Source: JAVBNO01 sp031551485 (GTDB taxonomy: Bacteria; Bacillota; Clostridia; Oscillospirales; Ruminococcaceae). Taken from it: 19,150 nt of DNA. Where the stretch lies: NCBI GenBank assembly GCA_031551485.1, contig JAVBNO010000030.1, positions 1-19,150 of the forward strand, written 5' to 3'. The notes below the pieces were generated by a model. That model did not search any database. It saw nothing but the letters and a program-made list of their open reading frames with translations, and had not been told where the DNA came from. The translations under genes were made by a program, and so were the position numbers. Positions 1 through 7,281 of this stretch are shown here, in pieces; within the stretch, counting starts at the first letter, position 1, and each line of letters opens with the position of its first letter.

Positions 1-1
1 C

Positions 2-127
2 ACCAGTTTCTTGGCTGTTGATCAAGAATATCTCGACACTGTTCTTTACCTTATCAACTCTCGCCCCAGAAAATGCCTTGGCTGGCTTTCTCCCGCCGAT
101 GTCTTCTTCTCCAAGTGTTGCACTTGA
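2..127 (+). CDS. IS30-family transposase, C-terminal end (5' part outside window)
   Basis: Frame 2 is open from the window edge to a TGA at 125-127 and encodes 41 residues. They contain YLINSRPRKCLGWLSP followed by ADVFF. This arginine-proline-arginine-lysine-cysteine-leucine-glycine-tryptophan motif near the C-terminus is typical of the DDE integrase core end of IS30-family transposases, just after the catalytic glutamate region. The enzyme would cut and move its own insertion sequence. Only the tail is visible, so intactness and the left end cannot be judged. The element's right terminal repeat should lie within or just after the last codons, but without the other end it cannot be delimited. 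It points toward the leg operon (convergent) and marks one border of the glycan locus. Confidence 0.8.
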   Translation, partial: TSFLAVDQEYLDTVLYLINSRPRKCLGWLSPADVFFSKCCT

Positions 128-335
128 CTTGACATTCTACCAAAGTCCCCCCACGAACCCCCTCCACTCTCCGAGGGGGATGAAATGAAAAGTACATTGC
201 AGACAATTCGGCAGACAATTCGTTTTGCGCATCTGCCGGATCGTGGTCGTACCAATTCCAGTCAGGTGTGGCTGGTATACAAGGATTAGCGCAAATGCGG
301 GTGGACAGCTGGATTCCGCGATGAACTCATCTTTT
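128..335. other. Intergenic border between IS30 end and legF
   Basis: I see no convincing gene here; the short ORFs on either strand have no recognisable content. Two small structures are present. One is an inverted repeat, CCCCCTC (158-164) with GAGGGGG (173-179), which lacks a T-run on either strand. The other is a perfect 12-base tandem duplication, gcagacaattcg at 199-210 and 211-222. No obvious intrinsic terminator follows legF. The stretch probably contains the outer end of the insertion sequence and its target flank. Confidence 0.5.
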
Positions 336-1031
336 TTAACGGGAATTCAGGTGGTCGAAAATCGCTTCCGCCATCCAAAAATCCAGCTCGTCGTCAATAT
401 CCAGCGAGCGTTCCTTCGGCATAATATACGCAAAGCAGCCCGGCGCGTACAGGTCGGAGCTTTCCTCTATATAGGCGCTACGGATGATGTAAACAGCGCC
501 GTTTACTTGGTAAAACGCGGGCATTTTTTGCCGGGGCATCGTTTTGACCTTGTCGGAAAGAAACCTGTCCAAGGATAAGTCATCGGGCAGTTGGCCGCAC
601 CACAAAGGGGAGTGGGCCGGTTTGCAAACGCTTACCACCGCGTTTGCGTTCTTCTCTTTAAATAAGCGAAAAGCACCCTGCAAATCTGCGGGTAAGCGTA
701 GGGGAGAGGTGGGCTGCAAAATGGCCAACGTGTCAAAATCGCGGCCCATGGCGCGGTACTGCGCCAATGTGTCCCGCATCACATCCAGGGTGGAAGCGGT
801 GTCGGTGGCCAGCTGCGGCGCCCGCAAAAAAGGCACCGAGGCGCCATACTGCAAGGCGATGTCCCCATAAGTAGAGGAATCGGTGGAGACAAAAATTTCG
901 TCGAAAAGCGCCGCCTTTTGGGCGCAAATAATCGAATGGGCCAAAAGGGGCAGTCCGCCCAAAAGCCGGATGTTTTTGTCCGGCAATCCTTTTGATCCGC
1001 TGCGGGCGGGAATGACAGCCAGGTGCTTCAC
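336..1031 (-). CDS. legF: CMP-nonulosonic acid (CMP-legionaminic acid) synthetase
   Basis: This 231-residue cytidylyltransferase activates the nonulosonic acid with CTP to give the CMP-sugar donor used by glycosyltransferases; it acts in the cytoplasm. Residues 7-22 hold IPARSGSKGLPDKNIR, the nucleotide-binding motif of the NeuA/LegF/PseF family. ILQPTSPLR and the AFYQVNGAVYI stretch are further family signatures. Length is normal for short bacterial NeuA-type enzymes without an extra esterase domain. The start is a GTG that overlaps the TGA of legG (GTGA, 4 bases), which implies translational coupling. It is the last gene of the operon. Sequence alone cannot separate NeuA, LegF and PseF; the legionaminic assignment comes from the LegB/LegC/PtmE neighbours, so the substrate is inferred and the family is firm. 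Confidence 0.88.
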   Translation of the reverse strand: MKHLAVIPARSGSKGLPDKNIRLLGGLPLLAHSIICAQKAALFDEIFVSTDSSTYGDIALQYGASVPFLRAPQLATDTASTLDVMRDTLAQYRAMGRDFDTLAILQPTSPLRLPADLQGAFRLFKEKNANAVVSVCKPAHSPLWCGQLPDDLSLDRFLSDKVKTMPRQKMPAFYQVNGAVYIIRSAYIEESSDLYAPGCFAYIMPKERSLDIDDELDFWMAEAIFDHLNSR

Positions 1032-2203
1032 GGCTTCACCTCAAATGCAATGTCATAAAATTTCTTTTCCAGGCACAGGCCTGCTGCCAGCCGCTCTTTT
1101 ACCATTTCTACAATGCGGCGGGAGGTGTCGCCGTCGCCGTATAAATTGACTACATTTTTGGCAACGGCTTGAAATTCGGCAGTTTGGGCTTTGCGCATGG
1201 CGGTGATAATGGCCTCCCGGTCGGGGTCACAATGAATCACGCTGTCGGCGGCCATCCGCCCCCGTTCCCGGTCGCCAATGTCTACGGTGGGAATCCTGGA
1301 TGCCGGCCCCTCTAAAATACCGCTGGAAGAATTGCCAATCATCATTTGGGCGTATTTCAGCGCGGAAAGATACCGCTTCATCCCCAGGGAGGCAACCAAA
1401 AGACAGTTGCTTCTGCGGGCGGCGTATGCCTCCCAAAGCCGGTTTATCTCCTGTCCGCCGGCGTCGGCATTGGCCTTGGTAATGATCAGCCGCAGGGAAG
1501 GGAATGCATCCAACGCCGCCATCAGCTCGTGAATCTCTACCATTTCGCCGGCATCTGCGGCCAATACAGGATGCAAGGTAACGACGGCGTAGGGTTCGTC
1601 CTCGATGGAAAAATCTAAATCTTGGGCCAGCTCCGCCCGGGACAAAAGGGGCGCGCGCAAAATATTTTCGACACCCAACGCCCCTACATTGTAAACCGTG
1701 TCCGGCTGTTCACCCAGCTGAATGACCCGCCTGCGGTACGCTTCGCAACCGGTAAAGTGCAAGACGCTCATTTTGGTGATCGCGTGGCGAAAACCGTCGT
1801 CGGCCACCCCTTCGGTCAGTTCGCCGCCGGAAATATGCCCAATGGGAATACGGGCGTTATAAGCGGCGCAGCAAACGGCCTCCATCTCATACCGGTCCCC
1901 CAACGCCAGCAACAGGTCGGGGCGGTGCTCGGCAAAATAATCGGCAAATCCGGCCAGGGCATTGGCCATGGTGCGGGAGATGGCAGCAGGGGTATCCATC
2001 ATCTCCTGAATGGGAATGCGCCGGTGAATCGGCAGCCCGTCGGCCTCAATTTCCTCCACCGTCAACCCAAATTCGGGGCGCAGGTGGGCGCCGGTCACCA
2101 CCAGACGCAGGGCCAATTGCGGCTCAGCATCCAGCCGGAACAGCAACGGCTTTAAAAGGCCGTAGTCGGCGCGGGTGGAGGTGACGACGCAGATGTTTTT
2201 CAT
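1028..2203 (-). CDS. legG: Hydrolysing NDP-sugar 2-epimerase (LegG/NeuC family)
   Basis: This 391-residue GT-B-fold enzyme inverts C2 and removes the nucleotide from an NDP-HexNAc. In the legionaminic pathway this gives 2,4-diacetamido-2,4,6-trideoxymannose from the GDP-linked sugar. TSTRADYG sits at residues 8-15, GDRYE at about 102-106, and ISGGELTEGVADD with RHAITKMS at about 124-145. The C-terminal GNSSSGILE motif is also present. These are the hallmark motifs of NeuC-type hydrolysing epimerases, not of the non-hydrolysing WecB. The ATG overlaps the legI stop by 4 bases (ATGA), and its own stop overlaps legF by 4 bases. Length is normal and I see no damage. The nucleotide specificity (GDP versus UDP) is inferred from the neighbouring ptmE. 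Confidence 0.88.
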   Translation of the reverse strand: MKNICVVTSTRADYGLLKPLLFRLDAEPQLALRLVVTGAHLRPEFGLTVEEIEADGLPIHRRIPIQEMMDTPAAISRTMANALAGFADYFAEHRPDLLLALGDRYEMEAVCCAAYNARIPIGHISGGELTEGVADDGFRHAITKMSVLHFTGCEAYRRRVIQLGEQPDTVYNVGALGVENILRAPLLSRAELAQDLDFSIEDEPYAVVTLHPVLAADAGEMVEIHELMAALDAFPSLRLIITKANADAGGQEINRLWEAYAARRSNCLLVASLGMKRYLSALKYAQMMIGNSSSGILEGPASRIPTVDIGDRERGRMAADSVIHCDPDREAIITAMRKAQTAEFQAVAKNVVNLYGDGDTSRRIVEMVKERLAAGLCLEKKFYDIAFEVKP

Positions 2204-3192
2204 TCTTCAATCATCTCATCTTCCGCAAAATTTCGAACGGCGGTCGTACCCAATATTTCAAACCAGCGCATGGGCGAAATGCCGGTGCCCGGGCGCTTAA
2301 CAGCTATATTCTCTTCGGTCAGCAGTTCGCCTTTTTGAATGGCGTGCTTAGCCACAATGCTTTTGCGGGCCACAGGTCTGTTCTTCAGTTCAGAAGACGA
2401 AGGAGCCTTCACACCGCTGCCCATCGCTTTTTCAATATGGCGAATGGCGCGCACCATGGCGGCCAGCTCGTCGGGTTCCAGGCTCGCTTTGTGATCGGGG
2501 CCCTCCATTGTTTTATCCATGGTGAAGTGTTTTTCAATCACGATCGCCCCCATGGCCACGGCGGCAATCGCCGCTTCAATGCCGGGCGTGTGGTCGGAAT
2601 ATCCCACCGGCACATCCAGTTCTTTGCGAAGGGTCTCCATCGCACGCAGGTTTACATCCTCAAACGGTGTAGGATATTCCGTGTTGCAGTGAAGTACGGT
2701 GATCTCTCCCGCTCCATTTTCGCGCAGGATATTTACCGCTATTTTGATCTCCTCAAGCTCGCTCATACCGGTCGAGAGAATCACCGGCTTGCCTGTTTGG
2801 GCGATTTTGAGAAGGTACGGCAGGTTTGTGATTTCGCCGGAGGGAATTTTCCAAAAGGGCATATCCAATCCAGCCAGAATATCGATATCCTCCCTGTCAA
2901 AAGGGGAGGAGGCAAATCCAATGTGGCAGGCGCTGCAATTCGCGGCCAGTTGGGCAAAAGCATCAGACGGCAGGGCCAGCGCTTTAAGCATTTGATACTG
3001 GGTTTCATTGGGCGCGTTTTTTTGCTGGTATTCGGCCTGGGCCGCTGTTTTGGAGACGAGGCGATCAGGGCTGAAAGTCTGGAATTTGACGACATCAGCG
3101 CCGGCCCCCGCCGCCGCTTCAATCAGCCGGCGGGCCAGTTTTAAATCACCGTTATGGTTGACGCCCGTCTCGGCAATCACTAATACTGCCAT
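2200..3192 (-). CDS. legI: Nonulosonic acid synthase (legionaminic acid synthase, NeuB family)
   Basis: This enzyme of 330 residues condenses phosphoenolpyruvate with a 6-deoxy-mannosamine derivative to form the nine-carbon acid, releasing phosphate. The N-terminal TIM-barrel domain has IAETGVNHNG (6-15), VKFQTF (35-40), the WKIPSGEI and STGMS stretches, GYSDHTPG and EKHFT. These are all NeuB/LegI/PseI signatures that bind metal and PEP. The last ~55 residues, with RKSIVAKHAIQKGELLT and the KRPGTGISP loop, form the SAF/antifreeze-like domain that closes over the partner active site in the dimer. The ATG lies 4 bases after legH and is preceded by a purine-rich GGGAGAG about 8 bases upstream. 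The gene ends in a 4-base overlap with legG. The family assignment is firm; which nonulosonic acid is made is inferred from the operon. Confidence 0.92.
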   Translation of the reverse strand: MAVLVIAETGVNHNGDLKLARRLIEAAAGAGADVVKFQTFSPDRLVSKTAAQAEYQQKNAPNETQYQMLKALALPSDAFAQLAANCSACHIGFASSPFDREDIDILAGLDMPFWKIPSGEITNLPYLLKIAQTGKPVILSTGMSELEEIKIAVNILRENGAGEITVLHCNTEYPTPFEDVNLRAMETLRKELDVPVGYSDHTPGIEAAIAAVAMGAIVIEKHFTMDKTMEGPDHKASLEPDELAAMVRAIRHIEKAMGSGVKAPSSSELKNRPVARKSIVAKHAIQKGELLTEENIAVKRPGTGISPMRWFEILGTTAVRNFAEDEMIEE

Positions 3193-3196
3193 CGTC

Positions 3197-3862
3197 TTAT
3201 TCTCTCCCTGTTACCTTCTTTTGCTGCACTTTGCAGGGGTTGCCAAACGCCACACAACTGGCAGATATATTGTTTGTCACCACGCTGCCGGCGCCAATGA
3301 CAGTCTTTTCCCCAATGGATAAGTTCTGTATGACGGTACTGCCCGCGCCAATGTGGCTTTCACTGCCGACGGTGATATTGCCAGACAGGGTAACGCCGGG
3401 TGCGATATGGCAAAAATCCCCGATACAGCAGTCATGATCAATGACCGCGCCGCTGTTTACAATGCAGCAGGCGCCCAAGCTGGCGCCGGTGTTGACGATC
3501 GCCCCTTTGCCAATCCATGTACCTTCACCCAATTGTACCCCGCCGGCCACAATGGCCGTGGCATCAATGATGGTGGGAAAGGCAAAGCCAAGGGCTTTGG
3601 CCAGCCGGTACAACCGCATCCGGTTACCGGGGTCGCCCACACTGCCCAGGGTAATGAAAGCGCTGGTGAAACCTTCCGTTTGCAACCTTGGCAAATCGTC
3701 GTCGCCGCCCACTATGGGTACACCCATGATTTCGCGCCCATCGTTCGGCGCTTGGTCGACAATCCCTATTTGCGCGTACCGGGCTTGATCCAGGCAGGCC
3801 AATACAGACCGGCAGTGCCCGCCGGCCCCCAACAGCAACAGCTTCTCAAAAGGCTTTATCAT
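3197..3862 (-). CDS. legH: Sugar N-acetyltransferase, left-handed beta-helix (LegH/PglD/NeuD family)
   Basis: This protein of 221 residues is expected to use acetyl-CoA to acetylate the 4-amino group produced by LegC. The N-terminal part has a Rossmann-like LLLLGAGGH (8-16), which binds the nucleotide sugar. From about residue 100 come hexapeptide repeats (IGKGAIVNTG, IGAGSTVIQN, IGEKTVIGAGSVV) of a left-handed beta-helix that trimerises. The likely catalytic His is in IDHDCCIGDFCHIAPG (His143). I chose the ATG at 3862, which overlaps the ptmE stop by 4 bases (ATGA). An upstream in-frame extension to 3919 would lie inside ptmE and has no family-like sequence. The proteins PglD, NeuD and LegH share this architecture; the pathway context favours LegH. 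Confidence 0.85.
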   Translation of the reverse strand: MIKPFEKLLLLGAGGHCRSVLACLDQARYAQIGIVDQAPNDGREIMGVPIVGGDDDLPRLQTEGFTSAFITLGSVGDPGNRMRLYRLAKALGFAFPTIIDATAIVAGGVQLGEGTWIGKGAIVNTGASLGACCIVNSGAVIDHDCCIGDFCHIAPGVTLSGNITVGSESHIGAGSTVIQNLSIGEKTVIGAGSVVTNNISASCVAFGNPCKVQQKKVTGRE

Positions 3863-4905
3863 ATACCCAATTTCTCCCGCATTTTTTCCATCTCTTCCGG
3901 TTGGCCCATGTCTGACCACCGGTCTTCACTTATGGCATAAACCCCCACAGGCTTGCCGTCGTCAACGCACGCCTGCAGGCAGTCGGTCATGTGGATGAAC
4001 TTCCCATCGGGCACATAATTTAAAAATTCGGGTTCCAGCAAATATAAGCCGGTGTTGGTGAGGAAAGAAAAGCTGGGCTTTTCTTGCACAGCCGTCAGCC
4101 GCCCGTTGCCATCCACCTCCAGGGTGCCATAGGGCATCGTAACCGACTTCTGGGCACACACAACGGTAGCCATATTCTTCTGGCTGCGGTGGTGGTGCAA
4201 GATATCGCTGTAATCGGCAAAAACAAGCACATCGCAGTTGGTCATAAAAAATGTCCCGTCTATCTTGCCCCGCAAAAGGCTCAGCCCGCCGCCTGTTCCC
4301 ATGGGCTCCAGCTCATCTACAAAGTGGACATGATAATCCGGGTTTTCATCGGCAAAGTAAGCCTTGATCATATTGCGCTTGTGCCCCAAAATCATGGTGA
4401 AATCCTGGCAGCCGTAGCCCCAAAATTGGTTGATGATGTGTTCGGTGATGGTCAGGTCCCCAATGGGAATCAAAGGTTTGGGCAGCACTTTTGTATAGGG
4501 GTAAAGTCGGGTACCTTTACCCCCTGCCTGAATAACGACCGGCAACCGCAGCGCTTCTTTCGCCAGCCTTTCTTTTTTTTGCAATGAAAAAACATCGACA
4601 AGCTGCCCGTACTGATCCAACACCGGCAGCACGTAGATGCTCCATTTTTGCAGCAGCAGCTCCATTTCGGCCGGGGTCTGGTCGCTGCGGGCACATTTAA
4701 ACTGCGGGTTGGCAATGCTTTGTGCCGGCGCATTTAAGTCTCCGCCTCGCAAAATATGCCGACGGATGTCGCCGTCGGTTAGGGTGGCGACCATTTGCGT
4801 TCCATCCACCAAAAAGACAATGCCAAAACCGTTTTGATCAATTGCCTGCATCGCTTGTGCAATGGGCGTTGTGGGCAGAATGGAAAAGAGGCTCAGCGCA
4901 TTCAT
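3859..4905 (-). CDS. ptmE: CBS-domain nucleotidyltransferase (PtmE-like, GlcN-1-P guanylyltransferase)
   Basis: This protein of 348 residues joins an N-terminal CBS pair (about 1-120, with the TLTDGDIRRHILRG signature of the first CBS motif) to a C-terminal sugar-1-phosphate nucleotidyltransferase. The latter has VVIQAGGKGTRLYPYTKVLP at about 122-141, then the KPLIPIGD continuation, EPMGTGGGL and TNCDVLV. The same fusion is known as PtmE in Campylobacter legionaminic acid synthesis, where it makes GDP-glucosamine from glucosamine-1-phosphate and GTP. Its place between legC and legH supports that role and argues for the GDP-linked route. It overlaps both neighbours by 4 bases (ATGA). The partner mutase PgmL and the amidotransferase PtmF are not in the window. 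GTP specificity is inferred; a UTP- or CTP-using homologue cannot be excluded by eye. Confidence 0.8.
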   Translation of the reverse strand: MNALSLFSILPTTPIAQAMQAIDQNGFGIVFLVDGTQMVATLTDGDIRRHILRGGDLNAPAQSIANPQFKCARSDQTPAEMELLLQKWSIYVLPVLDQYGQLVDVFSLQKKERLAKEALRLPVVIQAGGKGTRLYPYTKVLPKPLIPIGDLTITEHIINQFWGYGCQDFTMILGHKRNMIKAYFADENPDYHVHFVDELEPMGTGGGLSLLRGKIDGTFFMTNCDVLVFADYSDILHHHRSQKNMATVVCAQKSVTMPYGTLEVDGNGRLTAVQEKPSFSFLTNTGLYLLEPEFLNYVPDGKFIHMTDCLQACVDDGKPVGVYAISEDRWSDMGQPEEMEKMREKLGI

Positions 4906-6053
4906 TTTATCGCCGCCTTTTGTTCAAATTCCAAAATGGCGTTTGCCACTTTGCGCACGTCGGCTTCCGGCAAATTGGTGCTGCAAGGCAAGTTCACCAC
5001 CTGCTCCCAATAGGTCTGTGCCGCCTGGATACGGTAAGCCTGGCAGGCGCGGTAAGGGGGCAGGGCATGAATCAAATGCCAAATGGGGCGCACTTGGATT
5101 TGGCATTTCTCCAAATGTTCCATCAAAGCATCCCGATTGGGGGAGAGGTGGGAATAAAACCAATAGTTGGGCCGCGTGTCGGGTCGGAAAGGGATAAGGG
5201 CTATGCCCAGCTCGTTATACAATGCGAAATTACGGGTCTTCGTTTCAATGAATGTTTCCAACTGCTCCATTTGCCCCACGCCCAAAGCGGCTTGGATATT
5301 GGTCATTCGGTAGTTGTAACCCACTTGATTGTGGACAAAGCGGAACGGGTCGTCCTTTGCCTGTGTGGACAAATAGCGAATATGATCCAGCACCTTTTGG
5401 CTTTTGGCGACCACCATGCCGCCGCCGCCGGTGGTAATAATTTTATTGCCGTTAAAGGAGTATATGCCAATATCTCCCACCGTTCCGGCATATTTTCCAG
5501 CGCAACCGCCCCCGGTCCAAAAGCTGCCCAGGGCCTCGGCGGCGTCTTCAATGACCAAAAGGCCGTATTGACTGGCAATGGCCAGCAGACGGTCCATGTC
5601 AGCCAAATTGCCAAAAATGTGAACAATCAAAATGGCAGCCACAAGGTTGCCGGACGTGCGGTTATACAGCTTGCCCGCTTTTTGCACGCATTCTTCCCGG
5701 CAAAACTGCTCCAACTTGTCTAAATCCATACACAGCGAATCGTCGCAATCCATAAATACAGGCTGTGCACCGACATACATCACCGGATTCACAGACGCAA
5801 TAAAGGTCAGGGTGGGCACCAGTATCTCCTGCCCGGGGCCAAGGCCAGCGGCCAACATCGCCAAATGCAGCCCCGCCGTACCACTTTGACAGGCCACGGC
5901 ATCGGGTGCGTGGACATAGGCGGCCAAATGCTCTTCCAAACGGTTAATGTAGTCGCCGCCGGTGGATACCCATTCCTTGGCAATGGCGTCGTCCATATAT
6001 TTTTGTTCGTTTCCATGTAAGTTGGGCACCGACAGCGGAATCAAAGAAGCCAT
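4902..6053 (-). CDS. legC: PLP-dependent NDP-4-keto-6-deoxy-sugar aminotransferase (LegC)
   Basis: This is a DegT/DnrJ/EryC1-family aminotransferase of 383 residues. It would transfer an amino group from glutamate to C4 of the 4-keto sugar made by LegB. Seen motifs are SVPNLHGNE and EWVSTGG near the N-terminus, CQSGTAGLHLA (55-65, phosphate pocket), VIEDAAEALGS (168-178, Asp-Ala-Ala PLP contact) and SFNGNKIITTGGGG (199-212). Lys204 is the expected Schiff-base lysine. The N-terminal pattern is typical of the LegC subgroup, which is longer than the ArnB/PseC enzymes at the C-terminus. I chose the ATG at 6053, with AGGAG 8 bases upstream; a GTG one codon earlier (6056) has poorer spacing. It overlaps ptmE by 4 bases. 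Confidence 0.88.
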   Translation of the reverse strand: MASLIPLSVPNLHGNEQKYMDDAIAKEWVSTGGDYINRLEEHLAAYVHAPDAVACQSGTAGLHLAMLAAGLGPGQEILVPTLTFIASVNPVMYVGAQPVFMDCDDSLCMDLDKLEQFCREECVQKAGKLYNRTSGNLVAAILIVHIFGNLADMDRLLAIASQYGLLVIEDAAEALGSFWTGGGCAGKYAGTVGDIGIYSFNGNKIITTGGGGMVVAKSQKVLDHIRYLSTQAKDDPFRFVHNQVGYNYRMTNIQAALGVGQMEQLETFIETKTRNFALYNELGIALIPFRPDTRPNYWFYSHLSPNRDALMEHLEKCQIQVRPIWHLIHALPPYRACQAYRIQAAQTYWEQVVNLPCSTNLPEADVRKVANAILEFEQKAAIK

Positions 6054-6064
6054 CACAAATTCTC

Positions 6065-7045
6065 CTATAAATTGTAGATATCGGTTTTATAACGGTTTAA
6101 ATTATCTTTGAGCCATTCAATCGTTTCGGCCAGGCCCTGCTGCAATGTATATTTTGGCGCCCAGCCGGTCAGGCGGCGCAGTTTTTCGCTGGAGCCTAAA
6201 AGCCGGTTGACTTCGCTGTTTTCCGGGCGCAGGCGCTCTTCGTCACATACAATTTGCGCGGCAGGGTTGATTTGGGCCACCAGCTCGGCAGCCAGCTCAC
6301 CAATGGATATTTCTTCGCCGGTGGCAATGTTTATCTCTTCGCCAACGGCGGCGTCACAAGCCGCAATGGCCAAAAAGCCCGCCACCGTATCTTTCACATA
6401 GTTAAAATCCCGGGTGGGGGACAGCGCCCCCAAATGAATTTGGGTTTGCCCGGCCAGCAGTTGGGTGATGACGGTGGGAATAACTGCCCGGGCGGACTGG
6501 CGGGGACCATAGGTATTGAAAGGACGCACAATGGTAACAGGGGTATTAAAACTGCGCCAAAAACTTTCCGCCAGCCTGTCGGCGCCAATTTTAGTGGCGG
6601 AATAGGGTGACTGCCCCTGGAAAGGATGCGTTTCATCAATGGGCACATACTGGGCGGTGCCATACACCTCCGATGTGGAGGTCACCAACACCCGGCCGAT
6701 GTCTAAATCCCGGGCTGCCTGCAATACGTTCAAAGTGCCTTTGATATTGGTATCCACATAAGAATCGGGGGAATGATAGCTAAAGGGGATGGCGATTAAA
6801 GCCGCCAAATGATAGACAAGTGACACGCCTTCGGCTGCTTTGCGCACGCCGTTGGGGTCGCGGATGTCGCCGGCAAAAATCTCAATTTCTTTTTTTACCT
6901 GGGGTGAAAGGGTATCGAGCCAACCCCAGGAACCAAAGGAATTATAATAAACAAAGGCCTTCACACGCCGGCCTTTTCGCACTAATTCTTCAGTTAAATG
7001 GCTGCCGATAAACCCGTCGGCGCCGGTGACCAGGATATCCGACAT
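6065..7045 (-). CDS. legB: NDP-GlcNAc 4,6-dehydratase (LegB, extended SDR)
   Basis: This NAD-dependent extended short-chain dehydrogenase of 326 residues would oxidise and dehydrate an NDP-GlcNAc to the 4-keto-6-deoxy sugar, the first committed step. It shows the Rossmann motif TGADGFIGS (7-15), TSTSEVYG (122-129) and YSATK (148-152) with catalytic Tyr148 and Lys152. YNSFGSWGWLD (34-44) is a signature of the retaining LegB-type dehydratases and is not found in RmlB. Three tandem ATGs occur at 7051, 7048 and 7045. I chose 7045 because the GGGGA ribosome site sits 8 bases upstream and MSDILVTGADGF begins the conserved fold. The gene heads the leg operon and has its own promoter about 110 bases upstream. 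Its TAG stop is 11 bases before legC. Confidence 0.88.
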   Translation of the reverse strand: MSDILVTGADGFIGSHLTEELVRKGRRVKAFVYYNSFGSWGWLDTLSPQVKKEIEIFAGDIRDPNGVRKAAEGVSLVYHLAALIAIPFSYHSPDSYVDTNIKGTLNVLQAARDLDIGRVLVTSTSEVYGTAQYVPIDETHPFQGQSPYSATKIGADRLAESFWRSFNTPVTIVRPFNTYGPRQSARAVIPTVITQLLAGQTQIHLGALSPTRDFNYVKDTVAGFLAIAACDAAVGEEINIATGEEISIGELAAELVAQINPAAQIVCDEERLRPENSEVNRLLGSSEKLRRLTGWAPKYTLQQGLAETIEWLKDNLNRYKTDIYNL

Positions 7046-7155
7046 CATCATCTTCCCCGTTCGTATCAAATCGTTTGGCACCAAGAAGCAAATGGGTCAT
7101 AAGCGGACTGTTTCCATCCCGATTTCCCCACAGGCCAGGGGCTTTCTTTTGTCAT

Positions 7156-7185
7156 ATTGTAGCATAGCAAAAGGGTATTTGACAA
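7156..7185 (-). promoter_or_regulatory. Sigma-A-type promoter of the leg operon
   Basis: On the minus strand TTGTCA (7180-7185) is followed after 18 bases by TACAAT (7156-7161), with a TG one base before the -10 box (TGCTACAAT, extended -10). Transcription should start near 7149, giving a leader of about 100 bases before legB. The leader contains a weak CCCC/GGGG hairpin (CCCCTGGCCTGTGGGG). The sequence is strikingly similar to the promoter at 10551-10579. Confidence 0.7.
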
Positions 7186-7281
7186 GTTTTGGGAGTTTTT
7201 GGGATTCAGGAAGCGTCCGATAAAGCCGCTGGCTGGTCGGTTTTCGATACCACCCCGCCACAGTGCGGCTTGCGGCACTTT

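Noticed and set aside
46..255. Minus-strand 69-codon frame at the left edge
   Set aside because: It overlaps the transposase C-terminus on the other strand, which has a clear IS30 motif, and has no sensible ribosome site.
2335..3144. 269-codon plus-strand open frame over legI
   Set aside because: Shadow of legI; His/Arg/Phe-rich translation without any recognisable domain.
3863..3919. Longer legH start inside ptmE
   Set aside because: The ATG at 3862 forms the standard 4-base overlap with ptmE and begins just before the conserved LLLLGAGGH.
4722..5723. 333-codon plus-strand open frame over ptmE and legC
   Set aside because: It is antisense to two well-supported enzymes with conserved motifs; its own translation looks random.
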